Shown in pieces: positions 15,532 through 23,514 of a stretch of DNA of 30,288 nucleotides. The notes under the pieces were generated by a model that worked only from the letters and a program-made list of their open reading frames with translations, was not told where the DNA came from and did not search any database. Source of the DNA: CALGTL01 sp963579135 (GTDB lineage Bacteria > Chloroflexota > Dehalococcoidia > Lucifugimonadales > Australimonadaceae); NCBI GenBank assembly GCA_963579135.1, contig CAUZFB010000024.1, forward strand, positions 1 through 30,288. The letters are read 5' to 3'. Position numbers and translations under genes: made by a program. The first letter of the stretch is position 1; each line of letters starts with the position of its first letter.

Positions 15532-16905
15532 CTAAGCTGGCGCGAGCTTGATCTGTGGCTGTCGGTCCGTCACCGTAACCTTCGCCACCAATGTGCGCAG
15601 GACCTCCTGCCGCTCACCTATCGCAAGGTCATCCCACACGTACGCCAGTCGCTCGCGGCTGGACTCAGCGAGCTCACGCACGCCGGCCGCACCACTCTCC
15701 ACCAGCGCAAGCTGGTCTTGCGTCGCATGCATCGAAGCTTCCGCCTCTACCGTCGCGACGCGAAGTTGAGCCAACGTGAGCCCGCCCGCCGCCGCGCGCT
15801 CAACGATCAACTGGTAGCGCCGCCGAATCCGCGCTGCCCGTGACAGTATCTCCTGCCGAACGTCATCGGCCCGCTGGGTGTCCGTCGACTCATCAGGAGT
15901 CTCCTCGGGCTCATTGGTCAGCCCTTGCTTCACCTGATCTAAAACCATCGCCTCAAGCCCGGGTGCATTGACCGTCCGGTACTCGCATTGATTGCGATTG
16001 ATACGCGACTGGCACTGGTAATAGCGGTACTCGGCGCGGGCCCGCTGACCGTCCTTCCGACGCCACGACTGACGCCGAGTAACGCCCATCATCCGCTGAC
16101 CGCAGTGTCCGCAGTAGATGATCCCCGACAGCAGGAATGGCTCCGCCCTGGGGTTTCGGCGCGTCGGACTCCGGCCCTGCATCTTCTCCTGCACCTGCCG
16201 GTACACGTTGCGGTCGACTATCGCCTCGTAGCTCGCCGGCAATCGCAGACCGAACCGGCGATACGTACCGATGTACGCCGTATTACGCAGGATGTCACGT
16301 ACGGTGACCATGCTCCAACGCTGGCCACGTCGTGTTCGGTGGCCACCGTCGTTGAGCCATGAAGCCACCGCACGGACGCCGCCGTCCTCATTGGCGTATC
16401 GATCGTACATCGCACGCACCACTACCGCCTCAGGCTCCACCACCTCGAACGTACCGTCATAGATGATCTTGTAGCCGAACGGTGGCTTACCGAGGCCCAA
16501 GCCCTTCGCAGCCTTCGCCCGCATACCCTCGCGAATACGCTCGCGGCGCGAGCCAGGCCCGCTCTGTGCCCGCACCGCATTCTGAAACGGGTCAGGGTAC
16601 TCGGAGTCATCGCAAATCGTTTGGCACGACAACAGGTCGAGATCGAGAACCCGCATCACCTTTTCTTGGAGTGTCGGCCCTAGGTGCTCAGCGGAGGGCA
16701 CCACGACCAGGTATCCAAGCTTCGAATCCTCGATCGCCTGCGCCATTTCTTCCCACTTGGGGTGGCCATCGACGCTTGAGTCCTCCGCAAAGCACCCCGT
16801 GACGATATGCCCGCCCCTGGCGCAGAAATTTTCATAGGCCTGGGTCAGCGCTGCCTCAGAACCCCGATTTAAGGGGTCGAATATGAAATAGCCGATACTC
16901 CTCAT
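15532..16905 (-). CDS. Serine-recombinase family protein lacking catalytic residues
   Basis: This 457-residue protein has the large serine recombinase layout. A resolvase-like N-terminal domain (1-125) is followed by the recombinase domain (about 135-250; GLGKPPFGYKI, VRDILRNTAYIG) and a zinc ribbon (Cys265, Cys268, Cys298, Cys307). A C-terminal coiled-coil region completes it. The usual R-x-S near residue 10 is replaced: the start reads GYFIFDPLN, with Ile8 and Asp10. The D-R-L-G-R motif reads E-H-L-G-P (about 73-77). Thus the nucleophilic serine and key arginines appear lost, while the DNA-binding half is intact. The start ATG at 16905 lies 3 nt after the Zn-ribbon gene stop, with GGAG inside that gene. 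This stable position suggests a host gene rather than an active integrase; no att sites are seen. DNA binding without recombination is the inference. Confidence 0.88.
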   Translation of the reverse strand: MRSIGYFIFDPLNRGSEAALTQAYENFCARGGHIVTGCFAEDSSVDGHPKWEEMAQAIEDSKLGYLVVVPSAEHLGPTLQEKVMRVLDLDLLSCQTICDDSEYPDPFQNAVRAQSGPGSRRERIREGMRAKAAKGLGLGKPPFGYKIIYDGTFEVVEPEAVVVRAMYDRYANEDGGVRAVASWLNDGGHRTRRGQRWSMVTVRDILRNTAYIGTYRRFGLRLPASYEAIVDRNVYRQVQEKMQGRSPTRRNPRAEPFLLSGIIYCGHCGQRMMGVTRRQSWRRKDGQRARAEYRYYQCQSRINRNQCEYRTVNAPGLEAMVLDQVKQGLTNEPEETPDESTDTQRADDVRQEILSRAARIRRRYQLIVERAAAGGLTLAQLRVATVEAEASMHATQDQLALVESGAAGVRELAESSRERLAYVWDDLAIGERQEVLRTLVAKVTVTDRQPQIKLAPA

Positions 16906-16908
16906 GCC

Positions 16909-17610
16909 CTACTCCACCAGCAAGATCAGCCCACAGTTTGGGCAGCGCACCGGCTTATCCGATGTGCGCGCGTCCTGCGCATGTCTGGTGGGTATTCCCA
17001 CGCGACATGACTCGCACATAGTGCCGTGCAGTACCGCGACAGCCTTGCCCTGGTGGTTCTTGCGCACCTGCTCATAGAGTGCCAACTCAAGAGCGGGAAT
17101 CCCGTTAACCCGCGCATCTCTATTGGCCTGAAGGTCGCCTAGCTCACCGTCGAGAACCGAGCGCTCCTCGGTCATCGCCTGCTGGCCAGCAAGCCACCTC
17201 GCTTCCCATGTGGTCAACTTCTCAGACGCATCGCTGAAAGCCTTCTGAGCCTCATCGACCTCATCTAGCGCGGCGAGCAGCAGGTCCTCTTGCTCACTAC
17301 GCTGGCGCGTAATCATACCGATATCAGCTTGTAGATCCTGCAGCTCGCGGGCGAGTGTCACCTTACCGCCATACAGCTTGGCCTCAGCGTCAGCAATCTT
17401 CGCCTCGAATCCGCCGATTATCGAGTCGAGATTCGTCTGATCGCCCCTCGTCCGCTGCGTCGCCAACTCGAGGCGCGCCACCTCAGTCCTCAACGGCTTG
17501 AGCGCGCTCCCGTCACCCAGCGCGCGACCAATCTCCGCAAGCCGCGCGTGGCGCCAATCGAGTTCCAAATCCACCGTTTGAAGGTCGTACAGTTGCTTTA
17601 TCGCGGCCAT
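16909..17610 (-). CDS. Coiled-coil Zn-ribbon protein (COG1579 family)
   Basis: This 233-residue protein begins IKQLYDLQTVDLELDWRHARL and continues as a long antiparallel coiled coil (about 5-170), ending in a C4 zinc ribbon: CESC (Cys199, Cys202) and CPNC (Cys223, Cys226). This arrangement is typical of the predicted nucleic-acid-binding COG1579 proteins (CT398-like), which form hairpin coiled coils and are of uncertain function. GAGGA lies 8 nt upstream of ATG 17610. It is translationally linked to the recombinase-like gene (3-nt gap) and upstream of rnpB, which hints at a nucleic-acid role for the pair. In other bacteria this family is often adjacent to rnpB or RNase H genes, to my recollection. 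Confidence 0.87.
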   Translation of the reverse strand: MAAIKQLYDLQTVDLELDWRHARLAEIGRALGDGSALKPLRTEVARLELATQRTRGDQTNLDSIIGGFEAKIADAEAKLYGGKVTLARELQDLQADIGMITRQRSEQEDLLLAALDEVDEAQKAFSDASEKLTTWEARWLAGQQAMTEERSVLDGELGDLQANRDARVNGIPALELALYEQVRKNHQGKAVAVLHGTMCESCRVGIPTRHAQDARTSDKPVRCPNCGLILLVE

Positions 17611-17703
17611 GGAAAATCCTCAAACACTAGGTCAATTCTAGGGAGAGGAAACCTAACATTCAACAAAAATCACTGCGGGCTAGCCAGGATTTCCCGCCAT
17701 CCA

Positions 17704-18417
17704 TCAGAGCTCTTCCGTCGCCGGTATCTGACTCCAGGTAATGCCTAATTGCCTGCCGATTGCCAGCGCAACCGAGCCACGAACCTCACTCATCCCAGGT
17801 GCGGCCATCGCACCCACATCCCGAAGCACCTGCGTCATCGTCGTCACCGGCCTATCTACGATGCCACACGGCACGATGGGAGCATACGCCGCAAGATTGG
17901 TGGTCACGTTCAGCGCAAATCCGTGCAGCGACACGCCCCTGCTGATCTTCACACCTATCGCCGCGATCTTGCCTCGCGCGGTCCAAACGCCCGTCAATCC
18001 ATCCTCCGTATGCGCGGCCGCCCCGAACTCTGCCAGCGCTTCGGCCAGCGCCGCCTCGAGTCCACGGACGTAAGCCCTCGCGCCAAGCCCCTTGGCCGCC
18101 AGGTCGATGATGGGGTAGCCCACGAGTTGTCCCGGGCCGTGATACGTCACCTGCCCGCCCCTATCGGTCTGGACCAGCGGCGCCCCTAGCTCGCCCACCA
18201 CGTGCTCCATCGGCGCCCGCGGCCCCGCCGTATACACCGGCGCATGCTCCAGCAGCAGCAGCGTATCGGGAATCACGCCTGCCGCGCGTTCAGCCGCGAT
18301 GCGCCTCTGCAGATCCCACGCACGCCGGTAGTCCACGTCGGCGCCAAGCCACATCAAGCGACCGGAAGTCGGCGCGCTCGCCGACGGTCTCTTGGAAGAT
18401 CGCGCATCGATAGCCAT
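17704..18417 (-). CDS. lipB: Octanoyltransferase (lipoate biosynthesis)
   Basis: LipB moves octanoyl groups from acyl carrier protein to lipoyl domains, the first step of lipoate formation. The 237-residue protein has the family motif RGGQVTYHGPGQLVGYPI (86-103), catalytic Lys150 in ARGKIAAIGVKISR and catalytic Cys184 in IVPCGIVDRPVT. ATG 18417 is chosen because the family begins near here (RLMWLGADVDYRRAWDLQ); upstream ATGs give a non-homologous extension. The ribosome site is weak, so the start could shift by a few codons. It lies on the same strand as, and downstream of, the E1/E2 genes whose lipoyl domain it would serve. LipA is not in the window. Confidence 0.94.
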   Translation of the reverse strand: MAIDARSSKRPSASAPTSGRLMWLGADVDYRRAWDLQRRIAAERAAGVIPDTLLLLEHAPVYTAGPRAPMEHVVGELGAPLVQTDRGGQVTYHGPGQLVGYPIIDLAAKGLGARAYVRGLEAALAEALAEFGAAAHTEDGLTGVWTARGKIAAIGVKISRGVSLHGFALNVTTNLAAYAPIVPCGIVDRPVTTMTQVLRDVGAMAAPGMSEVRGSVALAIGRQLGITWSQIPATEEL

Positions 18418-18622
18418 CGTCGCTAGAGTAGCGCCTCCACACATCACTTGGCGAGATGCTCCTGACATCCCTCCAAAGCGCTGACTAGTGGTCCGAGCAA
18501 CTCCTACCGAGCGGCAGCGGCCATGTGCAGGGAATGCACGGCGCTCCAAAACAATCGCGAACTCATCGCCATCGCCCTTGCCGAGCAACAGCAAGTGGGT
18601 GCACGGAGTATCCAGCTCTACC

Positions 18623-19777
18623 CTAGTGGTGGAATAGGCGGACTCCCGAGAGCGCCATCACCATCCCATACTGCTCCGCCGCCGCCACAACATCCTCGTC
18701 ACGCACCGAGCCGCCGGGCTGCACAACGTACTTGACACCGCTCATCGCAGCGCGATCGATGTTGTCCCGAAACGGGATGAACGCATCTGAGCCCATCGCC
18801 ACGCCCGTCAGCGTGTCCAGCCACCCGCGCTTCTGCGCCGCCGTCAAACGCTCAGGCACCTCCGCGAACGCGCCGCGCCAGACCTCGTCCTCCGCAGGTG
18901 CGAGATCGTCCTGCAGGAACCCGTCGATCGCGTTGTCGCGCTCCGGTCGTCCCAGCCCATCGCGGAATTTCAGGCCCAGCGTCGTGGGGTGCTGTCGCAG
19001 GAACCACAGGTCCGCCTTGTTGCCCGCCAAGCGAGTGCAATGGATACGTGACTGCTGCCCCGCACCGGATCCAATGACCTGACCGTTGAACGCCATGCAC
19101 ATCGAATTGGACTGCGTATACTTCAGCGCCGTCAGTGCAACCATCAGATCGCGCCGCGCCGACTCAGGAAGATCAGAATCCTTCGTGACCACGTTGGAGA
19201 GTTGATCGAGACCGATCTCATTGCGGCCCTGCTCCAGCGTCACGCCGAACACCGTCCGGTGCTCGCTTGCTGCTGGCACGTAGCTCGTGTCCGCTTCCAG
19301 CATGCAGTAGTTGCCGCCCTTCTTCTTGCCCAGGATCTCCGCCGCCTCGTCCGTGTAGCCCGGTGCGATAATCCCATCCGATACTTCACGCCGTATCAAC
19401 CTCGCCGTCGGCTCATCAACCACATCGCTCACCGCGATCCAATCGCCGAACGACGACACGCGGTCTGCACCGCGGGCCCGGGCATACGCAGCCGCCAGAG
19501 GCGACAATTCAGTGCCGTCCACGAACATCGCTTGCGCGAGCGTGCCTTCGATGGGTACGCCTACCGCCGCCCCTGCGGGGCTCACGTGCTTGAACGACGC
19601 AGCAGCCGGCAGACCCGTCGCCGCGCTCAGTTCGCGCACCAACTGCCACGAGTTCAGCGCATCCAGCAAGTTGATGTAACCGGGAGAGCCGTTGCGCACC
19701 TCGAACGGCAGCCTGCCGCCCTCCACGAACGCCCTTGCAGGCTTCTGATGAGGGTTCATTCCGTAGCGAAGGGTCAT
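18623..19777 (-). CDS. purH: AICAR transformylase without IMP cyclohydrolase domain (stand-alone PurH C-terminal part)
   Basis: This 384-residue enzyme catalyses formylation of AICAR to FAICAR with 10-formyl-tetrahydrofolate, the penultimate step of purine synthesis. It starts directly with LRYGMNPHQKPA, the usual beginning of the transformylase domain, and contains the catalytic Lys-His in SFKHVSPAGAAVG. Other motifs are ALKYTQSNSMCMAFNGQVIGSGAGQQSRIHC and DAFIPFRDNID. The N-terminal cyclohydrolase domain of normal PurH (about 200 residues) is absent, and only 135 nt separate this gene from E2. Another protein must close the IMP ring. ATG 19777 fits the domain start; the longer frame from 19864 adds 29 unlike residues. 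Confidence 0.9.
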   Translation of the reverse strand: MTLRYGMNPHQKPARAFVEGGRLPFEVRNGSPGYINLLDALNSWQLVRELSAATGLPAAASFKHVSPAGAAVGVPIEGTLAQAMFVDGTELSPLAAAYARARGADRVSSFGDWIAVSDVVDEPTARLIRREVSDGIIAPGYTDEAAEILGKKKGGNYCMLEADTSYVPAASEHRTVFGVTLEQGRNEIGLDQLSNVVTKDSDLPESARRDLMVALTALKYTQSNSMCMAFNGQVIGSGAGQQSRIHCTRLAGNKADLWFLRQHPTTLGLKFRDGLGRPERDNAIDGFLQDDLAPAEDEVWRGAFAEVPERLTAAQKRGWLDTLTGVAMGSDAFIPFRDNIDRAAMSGVKYVVQPGGSVRDEDVVAAAEQYGMVMALSGVRLFHH

Positions 19778-19912
19778 TTCAGATTCAGGCACAAGAAAAC
19801 TCCGACTCAAAGATGCGGTCCGATGTTCACATAGCCCCGCTGCCGGGGCCAACCGTCTTCCCAAACCAGATTCAGTCCCACAATCACGCCGTGAAGAACC
19901 AACAGCCAGCGG

Positions 19913-21217
19913 CTACAGTAGCGAGCTGTCCTCGCCAATCGCTTCCAAACGAGCTTTGATATCCGCGAGGAATTTGCCCGCCTCAGCCCCATCGCACACC
20001 CGATGATCGAACGTCATGCACAGGTTCATCATCGACCGCGCCGCGATTGCATCGCCCCCGACGACCACCGGTCGCTTGATGATGGCCTCCGTCGTAACAA
20101 TCGCAGCCTGCGGGTGGTTGATGATTGGCGCCGACACCACGGAGCCAAGCGCCCCCGTGTTGTTTAACGTGAACGTCCCCCCCTGCACATCCTTTAGCTT
20201 CAGCTTGCCCTCGCGCGCCGCAGCGATCAGCGCATGGGCCCGCAGCGCCAGATCCCCAACGCCCAGCATATCGGCGTTGTGAATCACCGGCACGATCAAG
20301 CCCGCATCCGTCGACACCGCCAAGCCCAGGTTCACGTGCTCATGCAGTGCGATCCCCGTCTCAGTCCAACGGCCATTCAGCAGCGGGTTCGCCATCAGCG
20401 CCTGCGCCACCGCGTACGCCGTGAAAGGCAGGTACGTCAGCGGCACCCCAGCCTCCAGTGCGAACGCATCGCGCTGAGCGTCCCGATATGCCACCAGCCC
20501 TGTCACGTCCGTCTCGAACATGGTCCAGGCTGCCGGTATCTCGTGAGCGCTCCGCTCCAGGTGCTGAGCGATCGTCTTCCGCAAAGGGGTCAGCGCGAAG
20601 ATGGTTCCCGTTGCCTCGGCCACGACCGGCAGAGCCGCAGCGTCGGCAGCGGCTGGCAGGGCTGCCCTCTGCTTAGACTCCTCAACGAAGCGAAGCACAT
20701 CCTCTTTGGTAACGCGCCCACCCACCCCTGTGCCCGTCAGCAGGGAGGCATCCACGCAGTGCTGGCCAACCAGCCGCTTCACCAGCGGCGACAGCTTCGC
20801 CGGCGTTGCGAGAGCCGCATCCTGAAGCGCGTCGGGCCGTCCATGCCCGCCTTCGCCCGAGCCCGTGGGGCCCACGCTCCGGACCGAGTCCACGAACTCA
20901 AAACTGGCGACACGTGCAGTCGGTTCACTCGCCGTAGCAGCGGCGGTCGTAACCGCTGGCGTGGCGGGCACCTCACCCTCCACGTCCATTTCAGCTATGG
21001 GCTGCCCCATGGGGACCGTATCCCCCTCCTCGGCCAGCGTCTTGATCAACGTGCCCGTGAAAGGCGACGGCACCTCCATGTTCACCTTGTCCGTCATCAC
21101 CTCGAGCAACGGGTCGAACTTACGCACCTTCGCGCCAGGCTGCACCAGCCACTTGCTGATCACACCCTCTGTAACGGACTCGCCAACTTGGGGCAACTCG
21201 ATAATCGTTAGTGTCAT
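19913..21217 (-). CDS. 2-oxoacid dehydrogenase E2 (dihydrolipoamide acyltransferase)
   Basis: This 434-residue E2 core has one N-terminal lipoyl domain (about 3-80; Lys44 in VMTDKVNMEVP is the lipoylation site) and an Ala/Thr-rich linker. A peripheral subunit-binding domain (about 138-172; SPLVKRLVGQHCVDASLLTGTG...RVTKEDVLRF) follows. The catalytic acyltransferase domain (about 205-430) has His405 and Asp409 in TFDHRVCDG. The D-K-V-N-M-E variant is common in branched-chain or acetoin-type E2 proteins. ATG 21217 begins 2 nt after the E1beta stop, so the three subunit genes form one transcript. Its lipoyl group would be supplied by the lipB product encoded downstream. Confidence 0.94.
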   Translation of the reverse strand: MTLTIIELPQVGESVTEGVISKWLVQPGAKVRKFDPLLEVMTDKVNMEVPSPFTGTLIKTLAEEGDTVPMGQPIAEMDVEGEVPATPAVTTAAATASEPTARVASFEFVDSVRSVGPTGSGEGGHGRPDALQDAALATPAKLSPLVKRLVGQHCVDASLLTGTGVGGRVTKEDVLRFVEESKQRAALPAAADAAALPVVAEATGTIFALTPLRKTIAQHLERSAHEIPAAWTMFETDVTGLVAYRDAQRDAFALEAGVPLTYLPFTAYAVAQALMANPLLNGRWTETGIALHEHVNLGLAVSTDAGLIVPVIHNADMLGVGDLALRAHALIAAAREGKLKLKDVQGGTFTLNNTGALGSVVSAPIINHPQAAIVTTEAIIKRPVVVGGDAIAARSMMNLCMTFDHRVCDGAEAGKFLADIKARLEAIGEDSSLL

Positions 21218-21219
21218 TC

Positions 21220-22203
21220 CTAATACTCTAGCAAGCGCCGTAACGCCGCTTCGATTTTGTCAGCCGTCGGCATGTAGGCAGCCTCCAAGGTCGGCGCGAA
21301 AGGCATCGCTGGGATATCCGGTCCGGCCAAGCGCATGACGGGCGCGTCCAGGCTGTCGAAGGCGTGCTCCGCGATCAACGCCGTGACCTCGGCTCCGACG
21401 CCCAGCGATATGTTGTCTTCGTGCACCACCAACGCACGGTTCGTCTTGCGGACTGACTTCAGCACGGTCTCACGATCGATGGGGCTCACCGTCCGCAGAT
21501 CGACCACCTCAACCTCGACCCCGTCGGCGGCAAGGACCTCCGCAGCTCGCAACGAATAGTGCAGCGTCAGTCCGTACGTCACGATCGTCGCCGCATCGCC
21601 TGGGCGCTTGACGTCCGCGACACCAATCGGCACCACGTAGTCACCGTCGGGCACCTCGCCGCGTACGGCGCGATACGTACGCTTGTGTTCGAGAAAGACC
21701 ACTGGATCGTTCGCGCGTATCGCAGCCTTCAGCAGCCCCTTCGCGTCATACGGTGTCGCAGGCGTCACCACCTTCAATCCAGGCGTATGCGCAAAATAGG
21801 CCTCTGGACTCTGGGAGTGGAACAACCCTCCCCGAACGTGCCCGCCGTACGGCATACGAACCACGAGCGGCGCGTTCACCGTGCCATTCGTGCCATACCG
21901 AATCCGGCCGGCTTCTCCCACGATCTGGTTGAACGCCGGGAAGACGAAGTCCCCGAACTGAATCTCCGCGATCGGTCGCATGCCCGCCATCGCAGCGCCG
22001 ACTGCCACGCCCGCTATGCCCGCCTCGGCAAGCGGAGTGTCGATCACCCGCTCCTCGCCGAACTCATCGATAAATCCCTGCGTCGCCAGGAAAACCCCGC
22101 CACGACGCCCCACATCCTCACCCATCACGAACACCGACGCATCACGCCGCATCTCCTCGCGCATCGCCTCGCGTACCGCTTCGATGACGGTCATGATCGC
22201 CAT
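21220..22203 (-). CDS. 2-oxoacid dehydrogenase E1 beta subunit
   Basis: This 327-residue transketolase-like beta subunit starts MAIMTVIEAVREAMREEM, with GEDVGRRGGVFLATQGF (about 28-44), the TPP-contact region. DTPLAEAGIAGVAVGAAMAGMRPIAEIQFGDF and HSQSPEAYFAHTPGLKVVTPATP are also diagnostic. The C-terminal transketolase domain includes VVDLRTVSPIDRETVLKSV. The start ATG overlaps the E1alpha stop by one base (TAATG), which implies translational coupling and equal expression. Together with E1alpha it decarboxylates the 2-oxoacid and loads the lipoyl arm of E2. Confidence 0.94.
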   Translation of the reverse strand: MAIMTVIEAVREAMREEMRRDASVFVMGEDVGRRGGVFLATQGFIDEFGEERVIDTPLAEAGIAGVAVGAAMAGMRPIAEIQFGDFVFPAFNQIVGEAGRIRYGTNGTVNAPLVVRMPYGGHVRGGLFHSQSPEAYFAHTPGLKVVTPATPYDAKGLLKAAIRANDPVVFLEHKRTYRAVRGEVPDGDYVVPIGVADVKRPGDAATIVTYGLTLHYSLRAAEVLAADGVEVEVVDLRTVSPIDRETVLKSVRKTNRALVVHEDNISLGVGAEVTALIAEHAFDSLDAPVMRLAGPDIPAMPFAPTLEAAYMPTADKIEAALRRLLEY

Positions 22204-23210
22204 TACCGCATCTCCTCGAAGACCCGTTCCATCACGTCATCGTCAGGCGGGAACGGCGCGGCCTCCGCAGCATCCGTCGCCGCATCGACCTCGCGTCGTG
22301 CCGACTCAAGAAGCTCAGCATCGCGCTCGTCCGTCATCAACCCCGCGCCGGCCAACAGTTCCCGCAGCTTCGCCAGCGGATCGCGCTTGCGGGCCTCCTC
22401 AATCTCAACCTTATTTCGGTATACCGAATCATCATCGTCGCTCGTGTGCGGCAGGTAGCGCTCAACGTTCAACTCGACCAGGCTCGGCCCATCGCCGCGC
22501 GCCGCACGTTCGACCGCCTCCGCGCACGCCGCGTACGACGCCACTACATCAGTGCCGTCGGCCGTCACTCCCGGCATGCCGTAACCGATGGCGCGCAATG
22601 ACACCTCCATCACGTTCATCTGTCGATGCTGCGGCACGGAGATTGCGTACCTGTTGTTCTCCACGATGAATACAACTGGTAGCTTCATCACCGACGCAAA
22701 GTTCATCGCCTCGTGGACCTCACCCTGGCTGGTCGCACCATCGCCCATGTACGCAGCCACCACCGTCTCCTCACCGCGCATCTTCGCCGCCAGCGCCCAG
22801 CCAACTGCTTGAGGGATATGCGTCGCCACCACGTTGGAAATATTGATGACCTTTCGGTCGCGCATCGCCCCATGCTGGGGAAACTGCCGCGCCCCGCTCA
22901 TCGGCTCGCCCTCCTTCGCAAGGAACCCAAGCAGCGCCTCAGTCGGCGTCATGCCCTGCGAAACAGTCACCGCCAGGTCGCGATAGTAGGTGAAGCAGAA
23001 GTAGTCTCTCGCGTGGTGGCGCAACGCCCACACAGACGCCAGTTGCGCAGCCTCGTGGCCTTGCGACGACGCCACGATTGCCGCCTTCCCTTGCCGATTC
23101 ATCGCCCAAATACGCTCATCAAGCGTACGGATGAGAACCATATTCGCGTAAATATCCACCAGGTCTTCCGCGTTCAGACCGTTCGGCAATTTCGGCATAT
23201 TCTGAGTCAT
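22203..23210 (-). CDS. 2-oxoacid dehydrogenase E1 alpha subunit, branched-chain type
   Basis: This 335-residue TPP-dependent alpha subunit has FTYYRDLAVTVSQGMTPTEALLGFLAK (about 74-100) and the TPP-binding motif GDGATSQGEVHEAMNFASVMKLPVVFIVENN. The loop PHTSDDDDSVYR (family form H-(S/T)-(T/S)-S-D-D) is characteristic of branched-chain rather than pyruvate E1. The C-terminus is acidic. ATG 23210 is chosen because homology starts just after; frames further upstream do not match. It has no ribosome binding site, and a good promoter lies only about 10 nt upstream, so the transcript may be leaderless. E3 (lipoamide dehydrogenase) is not in the window. Confidence 0.92.
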   Translation of the reverse strand: MTQNMPKLPNGLNAEDLVDIYANMVLIRTLDERIWAMNRQGKAAIVASSQGHEAAQLASVWALRHHARDYFCFTYYRDLAVTVSQGMTPTEALLGFLAKEGEPMSGARQFPQHGAMRDRKVINISNVVATHIPQAVGWALAAKMRGEETVVAAYMGDGATSQGEVHEAMNFASVMKLPVVFIVENNRYAISVPQHRQMNVMEVSLRAIGYGMPGVTADGTDVVASYAACAEAVERAARGDGPSLVELNVERYLPHTSDDDDSVYRNKVEIEEARKRDPLAKLRELLAGAGLMTDERDAELLESARREVDAATDAAEAAPFPPDDDVMERVFEEMR

Positions 23211-23514
23211 GGTGGAGGCATTATCAGCGCCCCAACCGCTCGGCTCAAGCGCCGGACACCACGCGAGGATACCCGCGCATCCAACAAACCTTGGATGGAA
23301 CTCCACGGAAGCCGCAGGTGACAGCCCCCGAGCATCGGTCGTGTTAGCGCTAACGGCACCCACCTCGGCTGCGTGCGGCTCCCGGATCTCCATACCCGCG
23401 GCGCCCGAACCGATCGCGAACGAAACTCCCGCGCACCAACTCAAACGCCCTCGACAGCCTATCCGAAGGGATGGGCGCGAAGCATACCCGATACAATATC
23501 CTGCCGGAGGCCCA
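23211..23514. other. Divergent promoter region between E1alpha and thiI
   Basis: These 304 bases have no supported gene. Besides the E1alpha promoter, a TACAAT at 23492-23497 may be the -10 box of thiI, about 17 nt before its ATG, followed by GGAGG at 23506-23510. No matching -35 is evident for it. Confidence 0.45.
23220..23248 (-). promoter_or_regulatory. Promoter of the E1alpha-E1beta-E2 operon
   Basis: On the minus strand TTGAGC (23248-23243) and GATAAT (23225-23220) are separated by exactly 17 nt. The predicted start, about 23212-23214, leaves only 2-4 nt before ATG 23210, consistent with a leaderless or nearly leaderless mRNA. Confidence 0.55.

Noticed and set aside
15500..16910. Active integrative element around the serine recombinase
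   Set aside because: No tRNA, att repeats, excisionase, relaxase or cargo genes are seen, and catalytic residues appear missing.
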